Part shown: positions 17,934-27,003 of the stretch, in pieces
How positions within the stretch are numbered: the stretch's first letter is position 1
How the letters are laid out: each line of letters opens with the position of its first letter
Assembly (NCBI RefSeq): GCF_030504985.1
Contig: NZ_JASERU010000021.1
Location: 1-56,288, forward strand
DNA length: 56,288 bases
Direction of reading: 5' to 3'
DNA from: Fulvimonas sp. R45
Lineage (GTDB): Bacteria > Pseudomonadota > Gammaproteobacteria > Xanthomonadales > Rhodanobacteraceae
Program-made: the position numbers and the translations under genes
The notes under the pieces: generated by a model
Told to the model about the DNA's origin: nothing
The model's database searches: none
The model's input: the letters and a program-made list of their open reading frames with translations, nothing else

Positions 17934-19090
17934 ACGGCTACCGCCAGCCCGTGCTGGGCATCCTCGGCGGCGGCCAGCTGGCCCGCATGCTGGCGCTGGC
18001 CGCGGCGCCGCTGGGCGTGAAGACGCTGGTGGTCGACAGCGCCGCCGACGCCTGCGCCGGCCAAGTGGCGCCGCTGCTGCGCGCGGACTGGAACGACCAC
18101 GCCGCGCTGGCCGGGTTCGCCGCCCAGGTGGACGTGGTCACCTTCGACTTCGAGAACGTACCGGCCGAGACGGCTCGCCGGCTGGCCGCGCAGGTGCCGG
18201 TGTTCCCCAACCCGGACGCGCTGGCGGTGGCGCAGGACCGGCTCGCCGAGAAGACCCTGTTCAACGACTGCGGCCTGGCCACGCCGTCCTTCATGGCGGT
18301 GGACACCCGCGCCGACCTCGACCGCGCCCTGGCCGGCATCGGCGCGCCGGCGATCCTGAAGACGCGCCGGCTGGGCTACGACGGCAAGGGCCAGTTCCGC
18401 CTGAAGTCGGCGGCCGACGCCGACGCCGCCTGGGCCGCGCTGGGCGCGCAGGCGGCGGCGCACGGGCTGATCCTGGAAGCCTTCGTGCCGTTCGAGCGCG
18501 AGCTGTCGGTGCTGGCCGTGCGCGGCCGCGATGGCGAGCTGCGCACCTGGCCGCTGACCGGCAACTGGCATACCGACGGCGTGCTCTCGCTGAGCCTGGC
18601 GCCGGCGCCGGGCATCGACACCCTGCAGGCGCGCGCCACCGCGCTGGCGCGAACCCTGGCCGAGCGGCTGGACTACGTGGGCGTGTTCGCGCTGGAACTG
18701 TTCGTGAAGGACGGCGAGCTGCTCGGCAACGAGATGGCGCCGCGCGTGCACAACTCCGGCCACTGGACCATCGAGGGCGCGCTGACCAGCCAGTTCGAGA
18801 ACCACGTGCGCGCGGTGCTGGGCCTGCCGCTGGGCGATACCGCGGCGCGCGGCGCCTCGGCCATGTTCAACTGGATCGGCGAGCTGCCCGACGCGGCGCC
18901 GGTGCTCGGCGCCAGCGACGCGCACTGGCACGACTACGGCAAGCAGCCGCGGCCGGGCCGCAAGGTGGGCCACGCCACGCTGTGCGCGCCGGACGCCGCG
19001 GCGCTGGCCACGCGGCTGCGCACGGTGGCCCGGGCGCTGGGACGCGACGAGCAGGCCTTGCCCGCCCTGCGCGCGCTGGGCGCGGCGTAA
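17930..19090 (+). CDS. purK: N5-carboxyaminoimidazole ribonucleotide synthase
   Basis: 386-residue ATP-grasp enzyme that carboxylates AIR with bicarbonate and ATP to give N5-CAIR, the PurE substrate. The N-terminal [12 protein letters not shown] (10-21), the ATP-grasp segment [14 protein letters not shown] and the metal-site [14 protein letters not shown] are all present. It is translationally coupled to purE (ATGA) and followed by a strong bidirectional terminator, so purEK is a self-contained two-gene operon. Confidence 0.96.
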   Translation: MNGYRQPVLGILGGGQLARMLALAAAPLGVKTLVVDSAADACAGQVAPLLRADWNDHAALAGFAAQVDVVTFDFENVPAETARRLAAQVPVFPNPDALAVAQDRLAEKTLFNDCGLATPSFMAVDTRADLDRALAGIGAPAILKTRRLGYDGKGQFRLKSAADADAAWAALGAQAAAHGLILEAFVPFERELSVLAVRGRDGELRTWPLTGNWHTDGVLSLSLAPAPGIDTLQARATALARTLAERLDYVGVFALELFVKDGELLGNEMAPRVHNSGHWTIEGALTSQFENHVRAVLGLPLGDTAARGASAMFNWIGELPDAAPVLGASDAHWHDYGKQPRPGRKVGHATLCAPDAAALATRLRTVARALGRDEQALPALRALGAA

Positions 19091-19101
19091 CCCGTCCGGG
19101 T

Positions 19102-19145
19102 GCCCACGAAAAAGCCCGGGTCGATGCCCGGGCTTTTTCGTGGGC
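19102..19145. terminator. Bidirectional rho-independent terminator between purK and sodB
   Basis: A perfect 19-bp stem (left arm 19102-19120, right arm 19127-19145) with a 6-base loop. The stem contains AAAAA on the left and TTTTT on the right, so each strand has a U-tract after its GC-rich inner stem AGCCCGGG/CCCGGGCT. It serves the convergent purK and sodB genes. Confidence 0.92.
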
Positions 19146-19157
19146 GGAACGCGGGAT

Positions 19158-19736
19158 TCAGGCGAGGTTCTTCGCCGCGAAGTCCCAGTTCACCAGGCTC
19201 CAGAACGCCTCCAGGTACTTCGGGCGGGCGTTGCGGTAGTCGATGTAGTAGGCGTGTTCCCACACGTCGCAGGTGAACAGCGGCTTGTCGCTGCCGGTGA
19301 TCGGCGTGGCCGCGTTGGAGGTGTTGACGATGCCCAGCGCGCCGTCCGGGCGCTGCACCAGCCAGGTCCAGCCCGAGCCGAAGTTGCCGGCGGCGGACTT
19401 GGCGAACTCCTCCTTGAATTTCTCGAACGAGCCGAACGCCTTGTTGATCGCGTCGGCCAGCTTGCCGGAGGGCTCGCCGCCGCCGTTGGGCTTCATCGAG
19501 TTCCAGTAGAAGGTGTGGTTCCAGGTCTGCGCGGCGTTGTTGAACATGCCGCCGGAGGACTTCCTGACGATCTCCTCGAGCGGGGCGTTCTCGAACTCCG
19601 TGCCCTTGATCAGGTTGTTGAGGTTGGTCACGTACGCCTGGTGGTGCTTGCCGTAGTGGTACTCCAGCGTCTCGGCGGAGATGTGCGGCTCGAGGGCGTT
19701 CTTCTCGTAGGGCAGCGGGGGCAGTTCGATCGCCAT
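19158..19736 (-). CDS. sodB: Superoxide dismutase [Fe]
   Basis: 192 residues. Converts superoxide to O2 and H2O2 in the cytoplasm. Metal ligands sit in the typical segments (His in [12 protein letters not shown], His in NHTFYWNSM, Asp/His in [11 protein letters not shown]). [11 protein letters not shown], with Gln in the N-terminal half, and the lack of a signal peptide favour the iron form. A clear AGGAG precedes the ATG at 19736. It is divergent from grxD across 108 bp. A TACAAT on this strand (19826-19821) is a candidate -10. Confidence 0.96.
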   Translation of the reverse strand: MAIELPPLPYEKNALEPHISAETLEYHYGKHHQAYVTNLNNLIKGTEFENAPLEEIVRKSSGGMFNNAAQTWNHTFYWNSMKPNGGGEPSGKLADAINKAFGSFEKFKEEFAKSAAGNFGSGWTWLVQRPDGALGIVNTSNAATPITGSDKPLFTCDVWEHAYYIDYRNARPKYLEAFWSLVNWDFAAKNLA

Positions 19737-19797
19737 GAGGGACTCCTGGGCGTTGGCTGAGGAAGGGGCATCGCACCGGCGGCGGCCAGGGCGCGAC

Positions 19798-19806
19798 TGA
19801 TACACT
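19798..19806 (+). promoter_or_regulatory. Candidate extended -10 promoter for grxD
   Basis: TGATACACT matches an extended -10 element (TGn followed by TACACT at 19801-19806) about 38 bases before the grxD start. No convincing -35 is visible, as expected for extended -10 promoters. It lies in the sodB-grxD divergent gap. Confidence 0.35.
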
Positions 19807-19844
19807 AGTGTTCTCCGTGCATTGTAATGATGAAACTCCGAGCT

Positions 19845-20171
19845 ATGGACGTTAACGAGCGAATCAAGGCGGTGCTGTCCGGGCACCCCATCGTGCTCTT
19901 CATGAAAGGCACGCCGCAGTTCCCGATGTGCGGATTCTCCAGCCGCGCGGCGCAGGCGCTGAAGGACGTCGGCGCCACGTTCCACGCGGTGAACGTGCTG
20001 GCCGACCCGGAAGTGCGCGCGGCGCTGCCGCATTTCGCCAACTGGCCCACCTTCCCGCAGCTGTTCATCCAGGGCGAGCTGATCGGCGGCTGCGACATCG
20101 TGGAGGACCTGAAGGCCTCCGGCGAGCTGGCGCGGATGGCGCGCGACGTCGACGGGACCGATCCGGCATGA
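19845..20171 (+). CDS. grxD: Monothiol glutaredoxin, Grx4 family
   Basis: 108 residues with the CGFS active site (Cys29) in a thioredoxin fold. CGFS glutaredoxins coordinate 2Fe-2S clusters with glutathione and take part in iron-sulfur trafficking. The family segments [25 protein letters not shown] and GGCDIV are intact. The ATG at 19845 gives the usual MDVNERI start; an ATG at 19827 would add six residues. Its stop overlaps the next gene's ATG by four bases. Divergence from sodB puts two iron/oxidative-stress genes on a shared regulatory region. Confidence 0.95.
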   Translation: MDVNERIKAVLSGHPIVLFMKGTPQFPMCGFSSRAAQALKDVGATFHAVNVLADPEVRAALPHFANWPTFPQLFIQGELIGGCDIVEDLKASGELARMARDVDGTDPA

Positions 20172-20938
20172 GCCTGCCCACGCAGCGGCTGCCCGCCGGC
20201 TGGGCCGGCCCCGCCGCCGACGCGCTGGCCGGGCGCGTGGTGCTGGTGGCGGGCGCCTGCGGCGGCCTCGGCGCCGCCACCGCGCGCGCCGCCGCGCGCG
20301 CCGGCGCCACCGTGGTCGTCTGCGGCAAGCGCAAGCGCCAGCTGGAGCAGCTCTACGACGCGATGCTGGCCGAGGACCTGCCCGAGCCGGTGATCCACCC
20401 GCTGGACCTGGAGGCGGCCACGCCGCGCGACTACGAGGCGCTGGCCGACGGCCTGCAGCGCGACCTCGGCCGGCTCGACGGCATCGTGCACGCCGCGGCC
20501 AGCTTCGCCGGGCTCACGCCGCTGTCGATGCACAAGCCGGACGCGTGGCTGCGCACGCTGCACGTCAACGTGTCCGCCCCGTTCGCGCTGACCCAGGCCT
20601 GCCTGCCGCTGCTCGCCGCCGCGCCGGACAGCGCCGTGGTGTTCGTGCTGGACGACCCGGCGCGGGTGAGCCGCGCGCACTGGGGCGCCTACGGCGTGTC
20701 GAAGGCGGCGCTGGAGCGCTTCGCGGAGATCCTGCACGAGGAACACGACGAAGGCGCGCTGCGCGTGCACGCGTTGCTGCCTGCGCCGATGCGCACCGCG
20801 CTGCGCCGCATGGCCTACTTCGGCGAGGACACCATGCAGCTGCCCGTGCCCGACGCCACGGCGGCGGCGGCGGTGTGGCTGCTCGGCGCGCAGGGCGCGG
20901 CCGCGCGCGGCGCCGTGCTCGACCTGCGCGCGGCATGA
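20168..20938 (+). CDS. YciK-like short-chain dehydrogenase/reductase
   Basis: 256 residues with a Rossmann fold: cofactor-binding [13 protein letters not shown] (27-39) and the catalytic Tyr/Lys in YGVSK (Y175, K179). The usual catalytic Ser, about 13 residues before the Tyr, is replaced by Asp162 (VLDDPARVS), so classic SDR chemistry is doubtful. Similarity to the YciK subgroup rests on the WGAYGVSK context and general layout. The substrate is unknown. It is translationally coupled to grxD (ATGA), and marC-family translation begins 33 bp downstream, so a three-gene operon is likely. Confidence 0.84.
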   Translation: MSLPTQRLPAGWAGPAADALAGRVVLVAGACGGLGAATARAAARAGATVVVCGKRKRQLEQLYDAMLAEDLPEPVIHPLDLEAATPRDYEALADGLQRDLGRLDGIVHAAASFAGLTPLSMHKPDAWLRTLHVNVSAPFALTQACLPLLAAAPDSAVVFVLDDPARVSRAHWGAYGVSKAALERFAEILHEEHDEGALRVHALLPAPMRTALRRMAYFGEDTMQLPVPDATAAAAVWLLGAQGAAARGAVLDLRAA

Positions 20939-20971
20939 CCGCCGCGCGCGCCACACCGGCAGGGGACTGAG

Positions 20972-21583
20972 ATGGAAACGCAGATGACCACGCTGTCGGC
21001 GGCGATCCTGCTGTTCCTGATCATGGACCCGCTCGGCAACATCCCGCTGTTCCTCAGCCTGCTCAAGGACGTGCCGCCGAAGCGCCGGCGCAAGGTGATG
21101 GTGCGCGAGCTGCTGATCGCGCTCGGCGTGCTGCTGGCGTTCCTCGTCGGCGGCCGGCACATCCTCGGCCTGCTGCAGCTGAAGACGGACTCGATCAGCA
21201 TCGCCGGCGGCATCGTGCTGTTCCTGATCGGCATCCGCATGGTGTTCCCGCCGGCCGACGGCGGCGGCATCTTCGGCAAGAGCGGCGAGGGCGAGCCCTT
21301 CATCGTACCGATGGCGATCCCCGGCGTGGCCGGGCCGTCGGCGATGGCGGCGCTGCTGCTGCTCACCAACAGCCAGCCCGGGCGCACCGCGGACTGGGCG
21401 ATCGCGCTGTTCGGCGCCTGGTTCGCCACCGCGGTGATCCTGCTGTGCTCCACCTACCTGTTCCGCTGGCTGGGCGAGAGCGTGCTGACCGCGCTGGAAC
21501 GGGTGATGGGCATGCTGCTGATCGCGCTGTCGGTGCAGATGTTCCTGGGCGGCGTGGCCGCCTACCTGCATCTGGCCGTATGA
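20972..21583 (+). CDS. MarC/YhgN-family inner-membrane protein
   Basis: 203 residues, about six transmembrane helices (for example SAAILLFLIMDPLGNIPLF, ALGVLLAFLVGG, GGIVLFLIGIRMVF, and a C-terminal MGMLLIALSVQMFLGGV). The DPLGNIPLF and PMAIPGVAGPSAM segments are typical of the MarC family. These were once linked to multiple antibiotic resistance, but no transport substrate is established. An AGGGGA precedes the ATG. It is the last gene of the grxD operon. No strong terminator is seen after it. Confidence 0.9.
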   Translation: METQMTTLSAAILLFLIMDPLGNIPLFLSLLKDVPPKRRRKVMVRELLIALGVLLAFLVGGRHILGLLQLKTDSISIAGGIVLFLIGIRMVFPPADGGGIFGKSGEGEPFIVPMAIPGVAGPSAMAALLLLTNSQPGRTADWAIALFGAWFATAVILLCSTYLFRWLGESVLTALERVMGMLLIALSVQMFLGGVAAYLHLAV

Positions 21584-21640
21584 GCTTGTCGGGTCGATGC
21601 CCGGGCGTACGGGAAACGTGAAGTTGTTAGCAAACTGTCA

Positions 21641-21666
21641 TACAATGCCGTTAAAGTTCGTTTAAC
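21641..21666 (+). promoter_or_regulatory. Candidate promoter/operator of the Oar-like receptor gene
   Basis: TACAAT at 21641-21646 could be a -10 element. Directly downstream, GTTAAA (21650-21655) and TTTAAC (21661-21666) form a perfect 6-5-6 inverted repeat, which would overlap the transcription start. That placement suits a repressor operator. The remaining 165-base leader to the ATG at 21832 shows nothing else recognisable. A weak -35 makes the call tentative. Confidence 0.4.
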
Positions 21667-21831
21667 AAATGATTGGCAGGCGGGGCGGCCCCGCCGCTAC
21701 ATCGCAGCACGAACCAAGACAGCACACCGGGGAAGTTTCCGAGGCAGCGCACCTGGCCCAAAGCCGGGCAGCGTCGCATTCGGCTTTCCGCCGCAAGAAT
21801 TTCCGTTGCGAAATCCATAGGGCCCAAAAGA

Positions 21832-24800
21832 ATGAACAGCCGAATTCGAGCCAAGCTTCTTCCGTTCGCGATCGCCTCGCTGCTGACCGCAGCCACCCTT
21901 CCCGCGATGGCGCAGGACACCTCGTCCTCGATCAGCGGCCGCGTGCTGGACGCCAGCGGCCAGCCGGTGGCCGGCGCCACCGTGACCATCGTGCACGAGC
22001 CTTCGGGCACCACCAAGACCACCGTCACCGATGCCAACGGCCGCTACGTGGCGCAAGGCCTGCGCGTGGGCGGTCCGTTCGACGTCACCGTGTCCAAGGA
22101 TGGGATGACCTCCGCGGCGAAGCACGACGTGTACCTGCAGCTGGCGCAGGAGTCCTCGGTCAACCTGAGCATGTCCGGCGCCCAGGCCGAGAACGCCAAG
22201 AACCTGGCCGCGGTCACCGTGTCGGCCAACGCGCTGTCGCAGACCTTCAGCCCCGACAACAAGGGCATGTCCACCAACGTGTCCCAGCGCGAGCTGGAGG
22301 CGGCGCCCTCGCCGGGCCGCTCGATCGCCGACATCGCCCGCCTCGACCCGCGCGTGACCATCTCCGACCGCGGCGAAGGCGCGATCTCCACGATGGGCAT
22401 GAACAACCGCTACAACTCGATCACCGTGGACGGCGTCGGCGTGGGCGACCCGTTCGGCCTGAACTCCAACGGCATGCCCTACATCGGCTCGCCGATCTCG
22501 GCCGACACGATCGAGGAGTACAACATCTCCACGGCGAACTATGACGTCACTTCCGACACCGTCGGCGCCAACATCAACGCCGTCACCAAGAGCGGCACCA
22601 ACGACTTCCACGGCTCGGTCTACTACGCCTACCGCAACGCCAGCAAGCTCGTCGGCAACGCCGGCTGGGTGAACAAGGACGACCCGGGCTACAAGTACAA
22701 CGGCTACAACCACGACTGGACCGCGGGCGCCACCCTGGGCGGCCCGATCGTCAAGGACAAGCTGTTCTTCTTCGTCAACTACGAGAAGGAGAAGACCGTG
22801 GGCCTGGGCGCCGACTCGGCGAACGGCCTCGATTCCAGCCTGGGCAACGGCCCCTCCACCTCCGGCAAGGTGTCGCCGGGCGACCTGCAGCGCATCATCA
22901 ACGCAGCCAACGCGCTCGGCCTGAAGCCGGGCACCTTCAGCGGCGGCAACGTCGACCTGGAAGACAAGCGCTACCTGGCCAAGCTGGACTGGAACATCAG
23001 CAACAACCACCGCGCCAGCTTCAGCTACCAGCGCACCAAGGAAACCCAGCCCATCGTCCAGGGCAACAAGAGCAACTCGATCGGCCTGACCAGCTACTGG
23101 TACACCAAGAACAGCGACACCAAGAACTCCGTGCTGCAGCTGTTCGACGACTGGACCGACAGCTTCTCCACCGAGACCAAGCTCGGCTACCGCCAGTTCA
23201 AGCAGGTGCGCACCGTGGCCGACCAGCAGCCGCAGGTGTTCGTGGACGTGGGCGTCAGCACCGATTCCAAGGGCAAGCAGCACGGCGCCGCGCCGTACGT
23301 GGACCTGGGCGAGGACCAGTACAGCCACTACAACGTGCTGAACATCAAGACCTGGAACCTGTTCGAGGCGGCCACCTGGTACCTGGGCGACCACACCCTG
23401 AAGGGCGGCATCGACTTCCAGCAGAACAAGATCTACAACCTGTTCGGCCGCACCCAGTTCGGCGCCTATACCTTCTTCGGCATCGACAACTTCGAGAAGG
23501 GCATCTACGACTCGTACAACATCTACCAGCCGTCGCAGGGCTATAACCTCGACGACGTGGCCGCGCAGTGGACGCTGCGCCAGTACGGCCTGTTCCTGCA
23601 GGACACCTGGCAGGTGAACAACAACCTGTCGGTGCAGTACGGCGTGCGCGTGGACCTGGCCAAGACCGGCGACCGCCCGGTGTACAACCCGGCGGTGGAC
23701 CAGACCTTCGGCATCGACGCCAACAACCAGGTCGTCGTCAACTACAAGCCGGGCTCGAACGTCACGCCGCTGCGCAACGACAACACCATCGACGGCCTGC
23801 GCATCGTCGAGCCGCGCCTGTCGTTCAACTATGCCTTCGATACCGAGCGCATGACCCAGCTGCGCGGCGGCTTCGGCCTGTTCCAGTCGAACCCGCCGAC
23901 GGTGTGGATGACCAACCCGTTCCAGAACAACGGCATCACCACCACCGTGTACCAGGTGTACAACGACTACGGCGACCAGCCGGGCCAGGGCAACGACCTG
24001 CCGGTGTTCAGCCCCGACCCGCACGGCCAGAATCTGCCGCCGCCGGCGAGCAGCCAGATGGGCGTGGACACCATCGACCCGAACTTCAAGCTGCCTTCCG
24101 TGTGGAAGTACAGCCTGGCGTTCGACCGCGAGCTGCCGTGGTGGGGCACCGTGTTCTCGGCCGAGTACCAGTACATCAAGGTGCGTGACGGCATCTGGTA
24201 CCAGATGCTGAACCTGGGCGCGCCCACTGGCGTGATGCCGGACGGTCGCTACCAGTACTGGAAGCACCCGAATGAAGCCGGCTCCAGCAGCGACGCGCGC
24301 GGCAACGCGGATAAGGACTTCACGGGCAGCTCCACCTACCTCACCAATACCCACAAGGGCCATGCGGACGCCCTGACCCTGTCGCTGAAGAAGCCGTTCT
24401 CCGACAGCTGGTTCGGCAGCGTGGGCGTGACCTTCGGCAATTCCACCGAGGTCAACCCGGGCACCTCCAGCCAGGCCAGCTCGAACCTGTCCAACAGCGC
24501 GTGGGTGAATCCGAACGACGAGCTGGAAGCGCGTTCCAACCGTGCGGTGCGTCGCCGCATCAGCGCGTCCATCACCTGGCAGCACCACTTCTTCGGCGAC
24601 TACGTCACCAGCGTCAGCGCGTTCTACGACGGCCACACCGGCCAGCCCTACAGCTGGACCTTCGGCAACGACGCCAACGGCGACAGCTTCGGCCAGGGCA
24701 CCGACCTGGTCTACATCCCGCGCCAGGGCGACGTGACCCTGGTGCAGCCGAACGGCCAGCCGGCGACCGCCCAGCAGATCCAGCAGTTCTACAGCTTCAT

Positions 24801-25197
24801 CCAGCACGACCCCTACCTGAGCAAGCACCAGGGCCAGATCGCCAACCGCAACGCGGCGCATGCCGCGTGGGTCAACGACCTGGACCTGAGCTTCCGCCAG
24901 GAGATCCCGGGCATCTTCAAGGGCAACAAGGGCGAGATCCGGCTGGACGTCTACAACGTGCTGAACCTGGTCAACAAGCGCTGGGGCCAGGAGCACGACA
25001 TGGGCTTCTACCAGACGCGCAACCTCGCCGACTACGGCGGCGTGGGCGCCGACGGCAAGTACATCTACAAGCTCTACACGGACAAGAGCGGCAACTACCA
25101 GCCGGAGCAGATGACGGTGTACGACGCCGGCACCTACACCAAGACCAACGTGGTCTCGCGCTGGTCGGCGATGCTCACCGTCCGCTACACGTTCTGA
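21832..25197 (+). CDS. Oar-like TonB-dependent outer-membrane receptor with carboxypeptidase-regulatory-like domain
   Basis: 1121 residues. Signal peptide (1-27, ending PAMA), then a CarboxypepD_reg-like beta domain (about 32-100: ISGRVLDASGQPVAGATV to GRYVAQGLRV), a TonB-dependent plug (from about 120, including SITVDGVGVGDPFGL and VTKSGTNDFHGS) and a 22-strand-type barrel. It ends in the aromatic TVRYTF expected for outer-membrane insertion. This architecture is that of Oar proteins, which in some bacteria export or import proteins or peptides. The substrate here is unknown. It stands alone, bounded by a strong terminator, with a 248-bp upstream region that carries a palindrome. Confidence 0.93.
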   Translation: MNSRIRAKLLPFAIASLLTAATLPAMAQDTSSSISGRVLDASGQPVAGATVTIVHEPSGTTKTTVTDANGRYVAQGLRVGGPFDVTVSKDGMTSAAKHDVYLQLAQESSVNLSMSGAQAENAKNLAAVTVSANALSQTFSPDNKGMSTNVSQRELEAAPSPGRSIADIARLDPRVTISDRGEGAISTMGMNNRYNSITVDGVGVGDPFGLNSNGMPYIGSPISADTIEEYNISTANYDVTSDTVGANINAVTKSGTNDFHGSVYYAYRNASKLVGNAGWVNKDDPGYKYNGYNHDWTAGATLGGPIVKDKLFFFVNYEKEKTVGLGADSANGLDSSLGNGPSTSGKVSPGDLQRIINAANALGLKPGTFSGGNVDLEDKRYLAKLDWNISNNHRASFSYQRTKETQPIVQGNKSNSIGLTSYWYTKNSDTKNSVLQLFDDWTDSFSTETKLGYRQFKQVRTVADQQPQVFVDVGVSTDSKGKQHGAAPYVDLGEDQYSHYNVLNIKTWNLFEAATWYLGDHTLKGGIDFQQNKIYNLFGRTQFGAYTFFGIDNFEKGIYDSYNIYQPSQGYNLDDVAAQWTLRQYGLFLQDTWQVNNNLSVQYGVRVDLAKTGDRPVYNPAVDQTFGIDANNQVVVNYKPGSNVTPLRNDNTIDGLRIVEPRLSFNYAFDTERMTQLRGGFGLFQSNPPTVWMTNPFQNNGITTTVYQVYNDYGDQPGQGNDLPVFSPDPHGQNLPPPASSQMGVDTIDPNFKLPSVWKYSLAFDRELPWWGTVFSAEYQYIKVRDGIWYQMLNLGAPTGVMPDGRYQYWKHPNEAGSSSDARGNADKDFTGSSTYLTNTHKGHADALTLSLKKPFSDSWFGSVGVTFGNSTEVNPGTSSQASSNLSNSAWVNPNDELEARSNRAVRRRISASITWQHHFFGDYVTSVSAFYDGHTGQPYSWTFGNDANGDSFGQGTDLVYIPRQGDVTLVQPNGQPATAQQIQQFYSFIQHDPYLSKHQGQIANRNAAHAAWVNDLDLSFRQEIPGIFKGNKGEIRLDVYNVLNLVNKRWGQEHDMGFYQTRNLADYGGVGADGKYIYKLYTDKSGNYQPEQMTVYDAGTYTKTNVVSRWSAMLTVRYTF

Positions 25198-25226
25198 TCG
25201 GGCGCGCCCCGGCGCGTCTCCCGAGG

Positions 25227-25256
25227 CCGGCGCCCGCGAGGGCGCCGGTTTTTTTT
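25227..25256 (+). terminator. Rho-independent terminator of the Oar-like gene
   Basis: Stem CCGGCGCCC/GGGCGCCGG (25227-25235 and 25240-25248) with a GCGA loop, followed by eight T residues. It is 30 bp after the stop codon. Confidence 0.95.
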
Positions 25257-25351
25257 CGGCTTGACCATGCGCCGCGCCAGGCGGGAAGCTAGGCAGTCCG
25301 CCACGACCCTGCATGAGGCAGCGGCCCGTCAGCGGCAGGAGATCCACCCGA

Positions 25352-26752
25352 ATGAACGCCATTCCCGCCGGTGCGTCCGGCAAGCCAGCCACCGTCAGCG
25401 CGCGCATCTCGCCCGCCGGTGGGCTGGACATCCTTTCCCGCAACGAGGTGGCGCGGCTGCGCGACGCCAGCGGCGCGGGCCTGCACGGCCTGCTGCGACG
25501 CTGCGCGCTGGCGGTGCTCACCTCGGGCAGCATGAGCGACGACCCGGGCTCGATGTTCGAGCAGTTCCCCGACTTCGACATCCAGGTGCTGCAGCAGGAC
25601 CGCGGCATCAAGGTCGAGCTGACCCACGCGCCCGCCCAGGCCTTCGTGGACGGCCAGATCATCCGCGGCATCAACGAGCTGCTGATGGCGGTGATGCGCG
25701 ACATCGTCTACATATCGACCCAGCTCGAGCAGGGCGGTTTCGACCTCGACGACTCGGTGGGCATCACCCACGCGGTGTTCGAGATCCTGCGCAACGCGCG
25801 CACGCTCAAGCCGCACGTGGACCCGAACCTGGTGGTGTGCTGGGGCGGCCACTCGATCTCGCGCGAGGAGTACGACTACACCAAGGCGGTGGGCTACCAG
25901 CTCGGCCTGCGCGGCATGGACATCTGCACCGGCTGCGGCCCCGGCGCGATGAAGGGGCCGATGAAGGGCGCCACCATCGCCCACGCCAAGCAGCGCCGTC
26001 GCAACAACCGCTACATCGGCATCACCGAGCCGGGCATCATCGCGGCCGAGTCGCCGAACCCGATCGTCAACCAGCTGGTCATCATGCCGGACATCGAGAA
26101 GCGCCTGGAGGCCTTCGTGCGCATGGGCCACGGCATCATCGTGTTCCCCGGCGGCGTGGGCACGGCAGAGGAGATCCTCTACCTGCTCGGCATCCTGCTG
26201 CACCCGGACAACGCGGGCATCCCGTTCCCGCTGATCTTCACCGGGCCACGGCAGTCAGCGGCCTACTTCGAGCAGATCGACCGCTTCCTCCGGCTCACCC
26301 TGGGCGACGGGGTGGCGCAGCACTACCAGATCGTGATCGACGACCCGGCGACCGTGGCGCGCGCGATGGTGCGCGGCATCGACAAGGTGCGCAACCACCG
26401 CCTGGACAACAAGGACGCGTTCTTCTTCAACTGGGCGCTGAACATTCCGCTGCCGTTCCAGCAACCGTTCCGCCCCACCCACGAGGCGATGCGCGGCCTG
26501 GCGATCCGCCACGGCCGCCCGCGCCACGAGCTCGCCGCCGACCTGCGCCGGGCCTTCTCCGGCATCGTGGCCGGCAACGTGAAGGAGGAGGGCGTGCGCG
26601 CCATCCAGCAGGGCGGCCCGTTCGACATCGACGGCGACGCCGACATCATGCAGGCGCTGGACGCCCTGCTGCAGGCCTTCGTGGTCCAGCACCGCATGAA
26701 GTTGCCCGGCGGCAGCGCCTACGTGCCGTGCTATCGCGTGCGCGCCGGCTGA
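25352..26752 (+). CDS. ppnN: Nucleotide 5'-monophosphate nucleosidase PpnN (YgdH)
   Basis: 466 residues. PpnN hydrolyses purine and pyrimidine nucleoside monophosphates to the base and ribose 5-phosphate, and in E. coli is regulated by (p)ppGpp. The central LOG-like domain has CTGCGPGAMKGPMKG and PGGVGTAEE, flanked by the N- and C-terminal DUF4478 and DUF3412 domains typical of the full-length enzyme. AGGAG is well placed before the ATG at 25352. A terminator follows the stop. Confidence 0.95.
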   Translation: MNAIPAGASGKPATVSARISPAGGLDILSRNEVARLRDASGAGLHGLLRRCALAVLTSGSMSDDPGSMFEQFPDFDIQVLQQDRGIKVELTHAPAQAFVDGQIIRGINELLMAVMRDIVYISTQLEQGGFDLDDSVGITHAVFEILRNARTLKPHVDPNLVVCWGGHSISREEYDYTKAVGYQLGLRGMDICTGCGPGAMKGPMKGATIAHAKQRRRNNRYIGITEPGIIAAESPNPIVNQLVIMPDIEKRLEAFVRMGHGIIVFPGGVGTAEEILYLLGILLHPDNAGIPFPLIFTGPRQSAAYFEQIDRFLRLTLGDGVAQHYQIVIDDPATVARAMVRGIDKVRNHRLDNKDAFFFNWALNIPLPFQQPFRPTHEAMRGLAIRHGRPRHELAADLRRAFSGIVAGNVKEEGVRAIQQGGPFDIDGDADIMQALDALLQAFVVQHRMKLPGGSAYVPCYRVRAG

Positions 26753-26776
26753 GCGCCACCGCCGCATCGCGGCATG

Positions 26777-26808
26777 AAAAAGGCCTGGCATCGCTGCCAG
26801 GCCTTTTT
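26777..26808. terminator. Bidirectional terminator between ppnN and tRNA-Asn
   Basis: AAAAAGGCCTGGCA (26777-26790) pairs perfectly with TGCCAGGCCTTTTT (26795-26808) around a TCGC loop. T-tracts exist on both strands, so it can end ppnN and also the minus-strand tRNA transcript. Confidence 0.92.
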
Positions 26809-26814
26809 CGCAGA

Positions 26815-26891
26815 TGGCGCCCGAAGTTGGACTCGAACCAACGACCCCCTGATTAACAGTCAAGTGCTCTAACCAGCTGAGCTATTCGGGC
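26815..26891 (-). tRNA. tRNA-Asn (GTT)
   Basis: A complete 77-base cloverleaf on the minus strand: acceptor stem GCCCGAA/TTCGGGC, D-arm GCTC...GAGC, anticodon loop CTGTTAA giving anticodon GTT (Asn), T-arm GTTGG-TTCGAGT-CCAAC, discriminator G and an encoded CCA. It has its own promoter-like sequence upstream (26906-26934) and a terminator downstream. Confidence 0.97.
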
Positions 26892-26905
26892 GGGGTGAGC
26901 TGCGT

Positions 26906-26934
26906 AGTTTGCTCAATACGCTGGGGGCTGTCAA
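26906..26934 (-). promoter_or_regulatory. Candidate promoter of tRNA-Asn
   Basis: On the minus strand a consensus -35 TTGACA (26934-26929) is followed after 17 bp by CAAACT (26911-26906), placing the start about 8 bases before the mature tRNA. The -35 is perfect and the -10 is weak (3 of 6). Confidence 0.5.
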
Positions 26935-26951
26935 GCAAGGACGCGGCCATG

Positions 26952-26978
26952 AAAAAGGGCGGGCCTTGCGGCCCGCCC
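26952..26978 (-). terminator. Rho-independent terminator of the TonB-dependent receptor gene
   Basis: On the minus strand, GGGCGGGCC/GGCCCGCCC stem (26978-26970 with 26965-26957), a four-base loop and five T residues (26956-26952), starting 26 bp after the receptor stop. Confidence 0.92.
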
Positions 26979-27003
26979 TCCCTGAAGTCCGGCCCGGAGA
27001 GGC

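Noticed and set aside
26815-26891. tRNA-Asn as an integration site for a genomic island
   Set aside because: No integrase, no direct repeat of the tRNA 3' end and no change in gene type were seen on either side; both flanks are core-like genes with terminators.
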